The notes below the pieces were generated by a model. That model was not told where the DNA came from. It searched no databases and worked only from the letters and a program-made list of their open reading frames with translations. The translations under genes were made by a program, and so were the position numbers. A DNA stretch of 64,000 bases from Pseudopyrenochaeta lycopersici (taxonomy: Eukaryota; Ascomycota; Dothideomycetes; Pleosporales; Pseudopyrenochaetaceae), in the NCBI GenBank assembly GCA_003313425.1, contig NHZP01000081.1:1-64000 (forward strand), written 5' to 3'. Shown piece after piece: positions 11,595 to 22,440 of the stretch; the stretch's first letter is position 1, and every line of letters starts with the position of its first letter.

Positions 11595-12379
11595 TCATAG
11601 CCGGCACGTTAACCACTGCTCTCCTTCCGGCTGCATTATCCCTACTGCATCACTGATCCTAATAAACCAATAAAGCTTTGACACCGGCCTTACAGAAGAA
11701 AATCCTTCTGAACGATTAAACCGCCGTTTTTCATAAGACACTGACTCGCACTCTTTGCAACGCTTATCGAGCTTGCACCCGCAGTCCACGGAAGTTCCAT
11801 AACACCCAAGGTCTAACCCGTAAAACACTGTAGTAACAACAGAGACATCCGCCGTCTTGCCGGAGGGCAATACGAGAAGAGGTAGGACGCGCTGCACAAC
11901 CACCTCCAGTACCTCTACCGAGAGCTTCGCAAAAGTAACATGGCTCCGCACCACCCTATCCTGATGGAGCGCCTCCACCTTGAGGACCAGGAGCGACTGC
12001 CGGGTAACCCCCTCTGCACACAGTTCCTTGTGGTACTGTAAACACTCCGTGTGCTTCTGAGAAACGCATTCGCGAGGAAGCCGTCCACTCTCTTTGGTCA
12101 CCCACCAAGATTGTCTCCCCGACAAATCCAAGGAGAGAGTGAGAGAAATACCGCGTTTCATGAATACTGCACTCATGTCAGATAGGCTCCCCTACTGCCA
12201 TCGCCAACGACACAAAGAGATCACCTACCCGGCACGTGACCCCTCACTACGTTAAACTCTGCCTCTGTCTCTACCGACACCGCGCAAGAAGATCCTTCTT
12301 GCAGCCCATCTATCGTCGATGGGAGGATAGGGGTGCCAGCGAAACCCGCCTCAGCCTCTTGCCCAGTGTGCGATGCCAT
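11595..12379 (-). CDS. WWVTKESG-family protein (cassette 8)
   Basis: Exon 1 is 12229-12379 (MASHTGQEAE...) and exon 2 11595-12166; 240 aa. Intron 62 nt, GTAGGT donor, CTGAC branch-like site, GTGCAG end, phase 1. Exon 2 reads FMKRGISLTLS after the splice, then WWVTKESGRLP, SLLVLKVEALHQD, TSVDCGCKLDKRCKEC and WFIRISDAVG. The block SLLVLKVEALHQD is nearly the same as in cassette 3, suggesting gene conversion. TATAAAAG promoter at about 12445-12453. Confidence 0.73.
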
Positions 12380-13113
12380 CGCAGTGTAGAAAAGATGAAA
12401 CTACACAAAGTAGAACACTCCGTGCGCGGGGAGGGGGCTCCCCTCTTTTATATGTCGATGTCTATGCTGTCTTTGCCAAGAGACACTAGTCCCTAGCAGG
12501 CAATAATGTGCCCCTTCCATGCTGTCTACGTTCATAGACCAATCACAGTACTGATTGAGAGAAAAGTGGGCAAGCAGTGATCATCTGACCCGCGACGTCC
12601 GTGCTCTGCTTTGCTTACAGGGGCTTTTGCCTCTAGCCTCTAAAGAGCCTAACCCTTCGGTACTCCCTCCAGTCGTGGCAACGCATACAATGTAAAGTGT
12701 CAGGGGTCAAGGAGCGCAAGGCTCCTGACCACTTGACAACTTTCTAGTGAAAGGAATCATATATAGGCTGCGCCACACTAGAAAAGTTGTCAGAGGGGCC
12801 TGTGCGCGACCCGCACCGCCACCCATATTTGTCCTTCGCCAAATTTTTTTGTCGAAACATCCTAGGGTTCGCACCCTTAACAACAACGCTCCGCACCGAA
12901 AATCCTTTATTGTTATCGCTCCTCTACAAAACCGCACAACACGATTAGGTAGTATTATAACTAACCAACAATTAAAAATAAAAATAGTTCCCACAATATC
13001 ACATGGACAATATCGCATACACAATAAATATATAACGAAAAGTGCAGTACTACAATAACCAACGATTACACCCTAACACGCACATTCCGAGCTATAAGTA
13101 GAACACTCAAAAA

Positions 13114-13888
13114 CTACTCTATAACAACAAAACACCTTACATCAGAGCGATCGCAGGGGCAACGCATCCAAGGGCGCGATCCGAGCTGGCGATCACCTAC
13201 AGCATCTGATACACCTGCCCACCACGTTGGCAAAGGAGCAGGATTGAGCTCAGGGAGTCGAACAAGCCTCCAGCCACATAAGTCCCACAGTTGCTGCTCA
13301 ACACAGCGAGTCCCAGCACCTACACAAGGGCAGGGAACGGGGGACACAAGCCATGAGCAGATCTGCTGCACAGAACCCCAAGTGTCATGTCGAACATGTA
13401 CCAACACCATAGGCGCAATCTCCGCGTAAAGCCACTCAACGGCAGAGGAAACCAAGGGCGCAACCAACACCTCGCACTCCTGCGGCCCGCGCATAAACTT
13501 CGCAACCAATGCAGCCCGTCGTCGCCGGGGCATCAACCCGCCTGGCACACTCCGTAAAAATGATATACAATCATCACACAACGGCGGGAGCCTACCGCTC
13601 TCCTTTGTAAACCACCACTTTACACCACATTGCTGCGAAACCTCGCACGTGACAGAAACGGCAGCGTCTTGAAACACTACCTTACCGTTAGCAAAACACA
13701 GGACCAAGCATGGCCTGTGTGCCACAAACGTAGCACACGTATGAGTCGAACCAACCTTGGATGTTCTCCACTAGAGATACGATCTCAGCCTCGCTCCCCG
13801 AGAAAGGAGCTACGCGACTCTCTTCAAGTGCGTGCACTGCCCGCTGCACAGTATAACAGTCCCACTGAGCAAATCCTTTGCTAAACAT
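13114..13888 (-). CDS. WWVTKESG-family protein, type A copy 2 (cassette 9)
   Basis: Exon 1 is 13756-13888 and exon 2 13114-13676; 231 aa. The 79-nt intron has a GTTGGT donor, GCTAAC and GTAG. The ATG at 13888 follows an in-frame TAG two codons upstream. Exon 1 contains APFSGSEAEI, matching the exon-1 tail of other members; exon 2 carries WWFTKESGRLPP and WWAGVSDAVG. The left module is shortened because the gene side reaches further right, and no TATA box is evident. Confidence 0.65.
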
Positions 13889-14330
13889 GCTCCGCTAGAC
13901 AACCGAAACGACTCCACCGTGAAAAATATCGCGTCCGCGCGAAATGGAAAGCCAACCTCGCAGTCCCTGAGGGCGTGCAAAAATAGCACGACACTTCCCG
14001 TTAAGAAGAGCGCGCCTCCGCTGCGGCTAAATATGACAAACCTTACAGGATTTGATCATGAAAAGAATTGGATAAAAAGGCGCAAAGAGAGTACTCTCCG
14101 AGATGTCGTGGTACCCAGACAACTCCTCCTCCGTCATACAACTCGCTGATCGCTCGACCAACCCCTCACGTCCGTGCTCTGCTTTGCTTACTAATGGCTT
14201 TTGCCCCTAGTCTCCAAGGAGCCTAACCCTTCGGTACTCCCTCCAGTCATGGGCAAAGCTTAGGGTAAAGTTACATGGGTCAGGCAGCACAAGGCTGCCG
14301 ACCACATTGACAACTTTCTAGTGAAAGGAA

Positions 14331-14336
14331 CCCTAA
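14331..14336. repeat. Telomere-type repeat, one unit, at a cassette joint
   Basis: One CCCTAA lies between GGAA (end of cassette 9) and TCATATAT (start of cassette 10). Most joints read GGAATCATATAT with nothing between. The minus strand reads TTAGGG. Confidence 0.8.
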
Positions 14337-14693
14337 TCATATATAGGCTGCGCCACACTAGAAAAGTTGTCAGAGGGGCCTGTGCGCGACCCGCACCGCC
14401 ACCCATATTTGTCCTTCGCCAAATTTTTTTGTCGAAACATCCTAGGGTTCGCACCCTTAACAACAACGCTCCGCACCGAAAATCCTTTATTGTTATCGCT
14501 CCTCTACAAAACCGCACAACACGATTAGGTAGTATTATAACTAACCAACAATTAAAAATAAAAATAGTTCCCACAATATCACATGGACAATATCGCATAC
14601 ACAATAAATATATAACGAAAAGTGCAGTACTACAATAACCAACGATTACACCCTAACACGCACATTCCGAGCTATAAGTAGAACACTCAAAAA

Positions 14694-15468
14694 CTACTCT
14701 ATAACAACAAAACACCTTACATCAGAGCGATCGCAGGGGCAACGCATCCAAGGGCGCGATCCGAGCTGGCGATCACCTACAGCATCTGATACACCTGCCC
14801 ACCACGTTGGCAAAGGAGCAGGATTGAGCTCAGGGAGTCGAACAAGCCTCCAGCCACATAAGTCCCACAGTTGCTGCTCAACACAGCGAGTCCCAGCACC
14901 TACACAAGGGCAGGGAACGGGGGACACAAGCCATGAGCAGATCTGCTGCACAGAACCCCAAGTGTCATGTCGAACATGTACCAACACCATAGGCGCAATC
15001 TCCGCGTAAAGCCACTCAACGGCAGAGGAAACCAAGGGCGCAACCAACACCTCGCACTCCTGCGGCCCGCGCATAAACTTCGCAACCAATGCAGCCCGTC
15101 GTCGCCGGGGCATCAACCCGCCTGGCACACTCCGTAAAAATGATATACAATCATCACACAACGGCGGGAGCCTACCGCTCTCCTTTGTAAACCACCACTT
15201 TACACCACATTGCTGCGAAACCTCGCACGTGACAGAAACGGCAGCGTCTTGAAACACTACCTTACCGTTAGCAAAACACAGGACCAAGCATGGCCTGTGT
15301 GCCACAAACGTAGCACACGTATGAGTCGAACCAACCTTGGATGTTCTCCACTAGAGATACGATCTCAGCCTCGCTCCCCGAGAAAGGAGCTACGCGACTC
15401 TCTTCAAGTGCGTGCACTGCCCGCTGCACAGTATAACAGTCCCACTGAGCAAATCCTTTGCTAAACAT
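14694..15468 (-). CDS. WWVTKESG-family protein, type A copy 3 (cassette 10)
   Basis: Same structure as the copy in cassette 9: exon 1 15336-15468, intron 15257-15335, exon 2 14694-15256. The cassette is flanked by one CCCTAA on its left and three on its right. Confidence 0.65.
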
Positions 15469-15910
15469 GCTCCGCTAGACAACCGAAACGACTCCACCGT
15501 GAAAAATATCGCGTCCGCGCGAAATGGAAAGCCAACCTCGCAGTCCCTGAGGGCGTGCAAAAATAGCACGACACTTCCCGTTAAGAAGAGCGCGCCTCCG
15601 CTGCGGCTAAATATGACAAACCTTACAGGATTTGATCATGAAAAGAATTGGATAAAAAGGCGCAAAGAGAGTACTCTCCGAGATGTCGTGGTACCCAGAC
15701 AACTCCTCCTCCGTCATACAACTCGCTGATCGCTCGACCAACCCCTCACGTCCGTGCTCTGCTTTGCTTACTAATGGCTTTTGCCCCTAGTCTCCAAGGA
15801 GCCTAACCCTTCGGTACTCCCTCCAGTCATGGGCAAAGCTTAGGGTAAAGTTACATGGGTCAGGCAGCACAAGGCTGCCGACCACATTGACAACTTTCTA
15901 GTGAAAGGAA

Positions 15911-15928
15911 CCCTAACCCTAACCCTAA
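15911..15928. repeat. Telomere-type repeat, three units, at a cassette joint
   Basis: (CCCTAA)3 lies between GGAA, ending cassette 10, and TCATATAT, starting the RAD52 cassette 11. Three perfect units at the position where other joints have none make chance very unlikely. The orientation (C-rich strand reading 5' to 3' on plus) fits a chromosome end to the left of the repeat. Confidence 0.92.
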
Positions 15929-16220
15929 TCATATATAGCACAAGAAAGTTGAGTTGTGGCCTGTGCGCGCACAATCTGCGCCACAGCAACCCATGTGCGC
16001 TCTCCCGAGCCACAGCCAACGTGACTGTCAGCCACAGGGAAAATGGACTTACGCATTTTTTTTTGAAGATTTGATGTTCCATCCCAAGGGCGCCCACACC
16101 CTTCATGACGAAGCACCACGCAATAAACAACTACAATGGAATAACGTTCGTTACCAAATGAACAGTTCCACCAAACCTGTACGCAATGTAAACGTAATAC
16201 AAAAAATGGTTACATTGTAC

Positions 16221-17069
16221 CTAATTGAACTCCCCCATATCATAATCAAAATCATCTGAATCAAATATATCAGCGTCCCCACCAAGCCGTTCCACCTCTT
16301 TTTCCTGCTTAACAGGAGACCTCGTAACAGGCACAGCCACCCGAGAAGCCAATGCACTGGTAGATCCACCAGCGGGACATCGATCACTGCCTGCGTCATC
16401 CAAACGCACAACTTCATCCATAGAAAATCTCTTCCTAGCACACTCGCCGCTCCGCATAACACGCTGTGCCCAGGCGAGATAGGCATGATCCTTAAAACAG
16501 TTCCCTGTAGCCTCGCCAAAAAAAATCAACGCTCGCTTTATGCCATCCGTCACAGACTCCTTCGCTGCGTTCTCAATGGCTACGAGTTTACTAGCAGCTG
16601 TGGCCTTCCCATAGCCCCAATCCTCATGGCGCGCCCCTCCTAAGTGCTCCGCCAGTGTGACTGCTATCTTCGATCGCCAATAGACCGTCGTAGTCGTAGT
16701 CGTAGTAGACTGCCTAGTCTTAGACACCGGCCCCGGTTCCTCTCCAAGCCGTTCATCTTCGAGAATTTCGTTTGCCCATCCGTCAAAACCAAACACCCTG
16801 TTAGCAAGGCGGATAGCATCCGTTGCTGAAAGATACGACACCGAGCCTCCCCCACCAGGTCGGCTAGACATCAGCGATGGCTCCGGAACACGTGATAACA
16901 AATCCTCTACGACTTCCTTGCTCCGCAATAGAGAGACAACACCTCCAGTGGGATCGTCCCGACAAAGCTTCGCCCTCTTCCCATTGCTGGTTATCCCTAC
17001 AGCAGTACCAGACCCGCCATCCTGGCCCGCGACGCCTGCCGCTCTACTATCGCTGATGCGGTGATCCAT
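16221..17069 (-). CDS. RAD52: RAD52-type single-strand annealing protein (cassette 11)
   Basis: A 282-aa intronless frame starting at the ATG at 17069. Residues about 55-205 match the RAD52/Rad22 N-terminal domain: SYLSATDAIRLANRVFGFDGW, then HEDWGYG, ENAAKESVTDGIKRAL, FGEATGNCFKDHAYL. This domain forms rings that bind ssDNA and anneal complementary strands. The usual basic pocket region is present; a run of seven threonines (122-128) interrupts a loop. The C-terminus is short and acidic (DIFDSDDFDYDMGE) instead of a long RAD51-binding tail. TATATAAG promoter at about 17197-17204. It occupies a standard cassette between telomere-type repeats, so it is cargo of the array and not obviously the host gene. 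Confidence 0.9.
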   Translation of the reverse strand: MDHRISDSRAAGVAGQDGGSGTAVGITSNGKRAKLCRDDPTGGVVSLLRSKEVVEDLLSRVPEPSLMSSRPGGGGSVSYLSATDAIRLANRVFGFDGWANEILEDERLGEEPGPVSKTRQSTTTTTTTVYWRSKIAVTLAEHLGGARHEDWGYGKATAASKLVAIENAAKESVTDGIKRALIFFGEATGNCFKDHAYLAWAQRVMRSGECARKRFSMDEVVRLDDAGSDRCPAGGSTSALASRVAVPVTRSPVKQEKEVERLGGDADIFDSDDFDYDMGEFN

Positions 17070-17503
17070 TCTTAAACAAGAATCAAATGGGACAATCTCC
17101 GTACGCACTTAATCAGTGCAAGCGATACAATCGCAGCGTAGAAGAAAAGAAACTACACAAAGTAGAACACTTCGTGAAAACAGCTCCACTGTTAGTCTTA
17201 TATAGGTATCTACCTCAAGCTACGCCAAGAAAACCTAGTCCCTAGGGAGCACGAGTGTGCCCCGTCCCTGCGTCTACGTTCATAGACCAATCAGAAACCC
17301 GATTGATAAAAAGAGTGGCAAAGAAGAGTCATCTGACCCGCGACGTCCGTGCTCTGCTTTGCTTACAGGGGCTTATGCCTCTAGTCTTATTCAAGACTAA
17401 CCCTTCGGTACTCGTTCCACTCGTTGGCAACGCATACGTGTAAAGTGTCAGGGGTAACCAGCGCAAGGCTGGTGACCACTTGACAACTTTCTAGTGAAAG
17501 GAA

Positions 17504-17509
17504 CCCTAA
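17504..17509. repeat. Telomere-type repeat, one unit, at a cassette joint
   Basis: One CCCTAA lies between the end of the RAD52 cassette 11 and the start of cassette 12. The RAD52 cassette is therefore bounded by telomere-type repeats on both sides. Confidence 0.8.
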
Positions 17510-17866
17510 TCATATATAGGCTGCGCCACACTAGAAAAGTTGTCAGAGGGGCCTGTGCGCGACCCGCACCGCCACCCATATTTGTCCTTCGCCAAATTTT
17601 TTTGTCGAAACATCCTAGGGTTCGCACCCTTAACAACAACGCTCCGCACCGAAAATCCTTTATTGTTATCGCTCCTCTACAAAACCGCACAACACGATTA
17701 GGTAGTATTATAACTAACCAACAATTAAAAATAAAAATAGTTCCCACAATATCACATGGACAATATCGCATACACAATAAATATATAACGAAAAGTGCAG
17801 TACTACAATAACCAACGATTACACCCTAACACGCACATTCCGAGCTATAAGTAGAACACTCAAAAA

Positions 17867-18641
17867 CTACTCTATAACAACAAAACACCTTACATCAGAG
17901 CGATCGCAGGGGCAACGCATCCAAGGGCGCGATCCGAGCTGGCGATCACCTACAGCATCTGATACACCTGCCCACCACGTTGGCAAAGGAGCAGGATTGA
18001 GCTCAGGGAGTCGAACAAGCCTCCAGCCACATAAGTCCCACAGTTGCTGCTCAACACAGCGAGTCCCAGCACCTACACAAGGGCAGGGAACGGGGGACAC
18101 AAGCCATGAGCAGATCTGCTGCACAGAACCCCAAGTGTCATGTCGAACATGTACCAACACCATAGGCGCAATCTCCGCGTAAAGCCACTCAACGGCAGAG
18201 GAAACCAAGGGCGCAACCAACACCTCGCACTCCTGCGGCCCGCGCATAAACTTCGCAACCAATGCAGCCCGTCGTCGCCGGGGCATCAACCCGCCTGGCA
18301 CACTCCGTAAAAATGATATACAATCATCACACAACGGCGGGAGCCTACCGCTCTCCTTTGTAAACCACCACTTTACACCACATTGCTGCGAAACCTCGCA
18401 CGTGACAGAAACGGCAGCGTCTTGAAACACTACCTTACCGTTAGCAAAACACAGGACCAAGCATGGCCTGTGTGCCACAAACGTAGCACACGTATGAGTC
18501 GAACCAACCTTGGATGTTCTCCACTAGAGATACGATCTCAGCCTCGCTCCCCGAGAAAGGAGCTACGCGACTCTCTTCAAGTGCGTGCACTGCCCGCTGC
18601 ACAGTATAACAGTCCCACTGAGCAAATCCTTTGCTAAACAT
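17867..18641 (-). CDS. WWVTKESG-family protein, type A copy 4 (cassette 12)
   Basis: Exon 1 18509-18641, intron 18430-18508, exon 2 17867-18429; same as the copies in cassettes 9 and 10. It follows the RAD52 cassette, separated by one CCCTAA. Confidence 0.65.
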
Positions 18642-19502
18642 GCTCCGCTAGACAACCGAAACGACTCCACCGTGAAAAATATCGCGTCCGCGCGAAATGG
18701 AAAGCCAACCTCGCAGTCCCTGAGGGCGTGCAAAAATAGCACGACACTTCCCGTTAAGAAGAGCGCGCCTCCGCTGCGGCTAAATATGACAAACCTTACA
18801 GGATTTGATCATGAAAAGAATTGGATAAAAAGGCGCAAAGAGAGTACTCTCCGAGATGTCGTGGTACCCAGACAACTCCTCCTCCGTCATACAACTCGCT
18901 GATCGCTCGACCAACCCCTCACGTCCGTGCTCTGCTTTGCTTACTAATGGCTTTTGCCCCTAGTCTCCAAGGAGCCTAACCCTTCGGTACTCCCTCCAGT
19001 CATGGGCAAAGCTTAGGGTAAAGTTACATGGGTCAGGCAGCACAAGGCTGCCGACCACATTGACAACTTTCTAGTGAAAGGAATCATATATAGCACTCGA
19101 AAGTTGAGAGAATGGGCCCGTGCGCGCAAAAATAGCGCCACAGCATCCCAACGTGACTCTCCCGAGCCACAGCATCCTGACTCAGCCTGTCTTCCAGCCA
19201 CACAGGAATTGGACTTAGCAATTTTTTTTTAACACAAAACTGACGTTTAGCGTACAAATACTCCAACAATGCCACACATGCCTCATACGACCAATGTCAT
19301 CAATAAACGCTAACGCCCTCATGTTAGCCAACATGCGCAAAACACTTGCCAAAAACGTACCTTAGTTAGGGAAACACCAATATCCCCATAAAATACTCCA
19401 TACCACACAACTCCGTGTACCCAACATAAAAGCCGTACACCTTGAAGTGATGTAACAACAAGGTCACCATATCGCCACAACACAAAGTTCTTGACCAGAC
19501 TT

Positions 19503-20135
19503 CTAACCGGTCCGTAGGCAAACGGGAACGCAATACTCCATAATCGGCTCAAAATCCGGACGTACAACATACGGCCTAAGGGCAGCTGGGTCTGAGATCG
19601 TTCCATCCAAAAGTTCGGCATACCCGAACAGCGTTAACTGACGACAAACAGCAAACGACTCCGTATCGAGCTCCAAGCCGGTTCTGTCAAACCCAATGCC
19701 GAAACATCCCAACGACACCTGGTCCTCACAAGCGTCGCTCCACTGGCAAAGTATCGACACCGCAAATACGCACATATTGCGACTTTGTGCTGCCTTGACA
19801 ACAACGGCCGCCTTCCAGACACGCGGCGCAAAGGTAAACCTACGCGAACAAGACCCTACCCGGATCTGCGCAGGAAAGACGACGAGTACATCAAACACGT
19901 CGAATAAATCGCCATCCGCGGCCTCGCTTCGACTAGACAAAACAGGCCTTGCTATCCACGCATCGGCACTACGTTGACCACTCATCGTGGGGTTCATCAA
20001 GTAGCGATGAAAGGCTTTGCTGAAGTCCTCCACACTTAACATCTTCCCTCCGGGAACAAGCGTATAGCGTATTACCGCAGACCGAAGTCGAACTTCGCAC
20101 CGCCTCCGCGCAGAATACTCCTTTCCAGTTGGCAT
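19503..20135 (-). CDS. Unrecognised 210-aa protein, copy 1 (cassette 13)
   Basis: Intronless frame from ATG 20135 to TAG at 19503. It is basic at the N-terminus (KEYSARRRCEVRLRS), has the acidic-hydrophobic run GDLFDVFDVLVVF near the centre, and then alternating hydrophobic strands. It lacks the WWVTKESG and ISDAVG blocks. TATATAAA promoter at about 20225-20232. An identical copy sits in cassette 33. A structural or replication-associated role is possible but nothing in the sequence shows it. Confidence 0.6.
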   Translation of the reverse strand: MPTGKEYSARRRCEVRLRSAVIRYTLVPGGKMLSVEDFSKAFHRYLMNPTMSGQRSADAWIARPVLSSRSEAADGDLFDVFDVLVVFPAQIRVGSCSRRFTFAPRVWKAAVVVKAAQSRNMCVFAVSILCQWSDACEDQVSLGCFGIGFDRTGLELDTESFAVCRQLTLFGYAELLDGTISDPAALRPYVVRPDFEPIMEYCVPVCLRTG

Positions 20136-20660
20136 CGCAACCACGCTGATAACAAGGAAAAAAATAAGAAGGGTTAAATAGCATTAAAAGGCAGTCACTG
20201 CACCCCGACACTACGGGGACCCCATTTATATACACCCTTCTGAGGAATTAACCGACGCAGCCAAACCCGACTGCGTCAACGTACGCAATTCGTGCTTCAC
20301 ACCAACCTATCCAGGATGAGAAAACCAATCTCCGAAACGCCGCACTACATACGACATATCCAATCACCGTCCAGTGATAACCAATGCCAAGCAGGACTAT
20401 TCCATAGTCGGCCATATCCTGCCCACTCCCCGTGTCTATGAACATAGACCAATTAGATCAAAGATCTTGTGAGGCACAGCAATAGTCATCTGACCCGCAC
20501 CGTCCGTGCTCTGCTCTGCTTACTAAGTGCAGCGCCCCTAGCCTACAAGTAGTCTACCGCTTCGCTACTCGTTCCACTCGCCGGCCCTGCTTACATGTAA
20601 AGTGACAAGGGTAAGGAGCGCAAGGCTCCTGACCACTTGACAACTTTCTAGTGAAAGGAA

Positions 20661-20770
20661 TCATATATAGGCTGCGCCACACTAGAAAAGTTGAGGAGTG
20701 GCTGAAAAATTTTTCAGCACCCCGGTAAAACGTGACTCTGCGTGCCCCTCCAGCCACAAGGAAAATGGAC
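20661..20770. repeat. Right module with GCTGAAAAATTTTTCAGC palindrome (cassette 14)
   Basis: The usual GTGCGC stem is replaced by a perfect 18-bp palindrome inside an outer GTGGCTG..CAGCCAC stem. The same version begins cassettes 31, 39 and 40 (47549, 60179, 61780), which carry unrelated genes, so modules and genes are shuffled. Confidence 0.75.
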
Positions 20771-20977
20771 TTACGCATTTTTCGAGAGGATTGACGTTCC
20801 ATCTGAAGGGCTCGCACCCTTAACAAATTCAGCTTACGCTAAAAATAAACTCAACCTACGCATAGCTCTACTATAAAATAATAGTAACCAAAAAAAGAAC
20901 AAACATAGTTCTTACAAGACAACAGAAAATACAAGACATACCTTACTCTCTGTGCCGATAACACAACTAAAGTAGGA

Positions 20978-21861
20978 TCACAAGCTCTGCCACCCAGAAG
21001 CACAACTCAGCCATGGGAACCCACTGAACAACAACAACTGTGTAGAGTCTGTAACACCAGCAAACCAATGCTGCCGGCCCCGTGGAAACACGCCCTGAAA
21101 CTGTGGTATACGTAAAAACCGACGCCGACCCTCCGTTACTGCATCACATGCAGTACACAGTCCTACTAGATAACACTTACATCGATTACCATCTGTAGAA
21201 TATGCACCGTTATTCAAACGATCAACATAGGTCGTAACTTCCGTTAACGCCCACCGCTGCCGACAGCCATACGTTCCTTCGCCCTGCGCCCGCAACTCTA
21301 TGAAACGGGGCAACACAGTTGACACCACCATGTCCAACGCATCTCGCGTAAGGAGAGCACACACTGCCTCTGCAAACCAGACAGACTCGTTCCACCACCA
21401 TCCACTGGCCTCCACCACGAGGTAGGAACGACGCAAATCCTCTCCAGTTGCTTTACACGCAAAACAAGAAGATCCATCCACCCGACTACATTGTGCGGGA
21501 AGGGCGCCACTCTCTCGCGTTAAACGCCAGGACACGCTCTCCGCGGTGATCAACCAACTTACTGAAACACTGTGTTCCACCAGTACTGAAGCTACTCATT
21601 AGCTTCAGAAAAACAGTCCACCAAAAAAAAAGGACTGTGCTAACCATCAAGGTGATTCCTCACCACCTGCAACTCCTCCGTCGTTCCTTCTGACTGTACC
21701 AAACATTGCCCTTCCGGCACCTCCGCAATCCGCGCAGAAAGCAAGGGTGCACAAGTCAACCCGTTCGGGACCACCACTGCTGTTAGCTCCGCAAACCATG
21801 ACTGAAACTCAGTGTTGCCATACAACATAGGAGAGGGCATCTCTGACACGGCCTCCGCCAT
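20978..21861 (-). CDS. Divergent two-exon family protein (cassette 14)
   Basis: Exon 1 is 21645-21861 (72 aa) and exon 2 20978-21585; 274 aa. Intron 59 nt with a GTTAGC donor, GCTAAT branch site and TTCAG end; phase 1. After the splice the protein reads VLVEHSVSVSW, then SWRLTRESGALP, CYLVGLCTAC and HWFAGVTD. The family's SDAVG has become TDSTQ. TATAAG promoter at about 21944-21950 beside a GGGG..CCCC inverted repeat. Confidence 0.68.
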
Positions 21862-21971
21862 GCCTATTACAACTTCGCTGTCCCTCTACGTAGAACAGCA
21901 ATGTACCCAAACACACTCCGTGAGCGGGGGGACGGCCTCCCCTCTTATATGTCTTTCCCGACCTCGCGCGA

Positions 21972-22440
21972 TGCCAAGAGAACCTAGTCCCTAGTTGGCA
22001 GGGGCCTGCTCATTCCATGTAGTTATATCCATAAGCCAATCAAATGATTGATTGAGAGAAAAGTGGGCAAGCAGTGATCATCTGACCCGCGACGTCCGTG
22101 CTTCGGCTTGCTTACAGGGGGCAATGGCCCTAGGCTTTAAAAAGCCTACCGCTTCGCTACTCGTTCCACTCGCCGGCCCTGCTTAATTGTAAAGTGGCAA
22201 GGGTAAGGAGCGCAAGGCTCCTGACCACTTGACAACTTTCTAGTGAAAGGAATCATATATACACAAGAAAGTTGACAGAATGGGCCCGTGCCCAAACATG
22301 ACCCATGTCTGCGCTCCCCGCGCCACAGCCCCCGTCTGACTCTGCATGGCCTCCAGCCACAGGGAAATCGGACTTAGCCAATTTTCGAGAGATATGGTCT
22401 CCCGTCCTAACGGTATACACCCTTATCTACAATACTCAAC
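21972..22440. repeat. Common region (reference copy: left module, joint, right module)
   Basis: This copy spans the joint at 22252/22253 and represents the region present around every joint; it accounts for most non-coding stretches over 300 nt in the window. Plus-strand order of hairpins: TGCCAA..CTAG-TCC-CTAG..TTGGCA; GTTAT-ATCC-ATAA; CAATCA..TGATTG; GATC-ATCT-GA; a longer stem joining GCAAGCAG to the GCTTGC side; GGGC-AATG-GCCC; TAGGCTTTAAAAAGCCTA; GC-TTC-GC; a T-loop-like stem with loop TTCCA; GGAGC-GCAAG-GCTCC; then the joint hairpin. The right module has a GTGCGC/GCGCCAC stem, an AT-rich hairpin with loop GGACTTAGCC ending in a T run, a GATG-TTC-CATC type hairpin and an AAGGG/CCCTT hairpin. 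Stems vary by paired changes between copies. The gene promoter lies just outside the left module. Confidence 0.88.

Noticed and set aside
15911..15928. Telomerase RNA template
   Set aside because: The C-rich tract has the right strand, but it occurs at only three of 41 joints and is variable in number, which fits captured telomere repeats better.
21972..22440. Common region as a Pol III-transcribed plus-strand ncRNA ending at the hairpin plus T run
   Set aside because: Possible, but no A/B boxes were convincing, and the loop and mismatch types suit the minus strand better. Kept as an alternative only.
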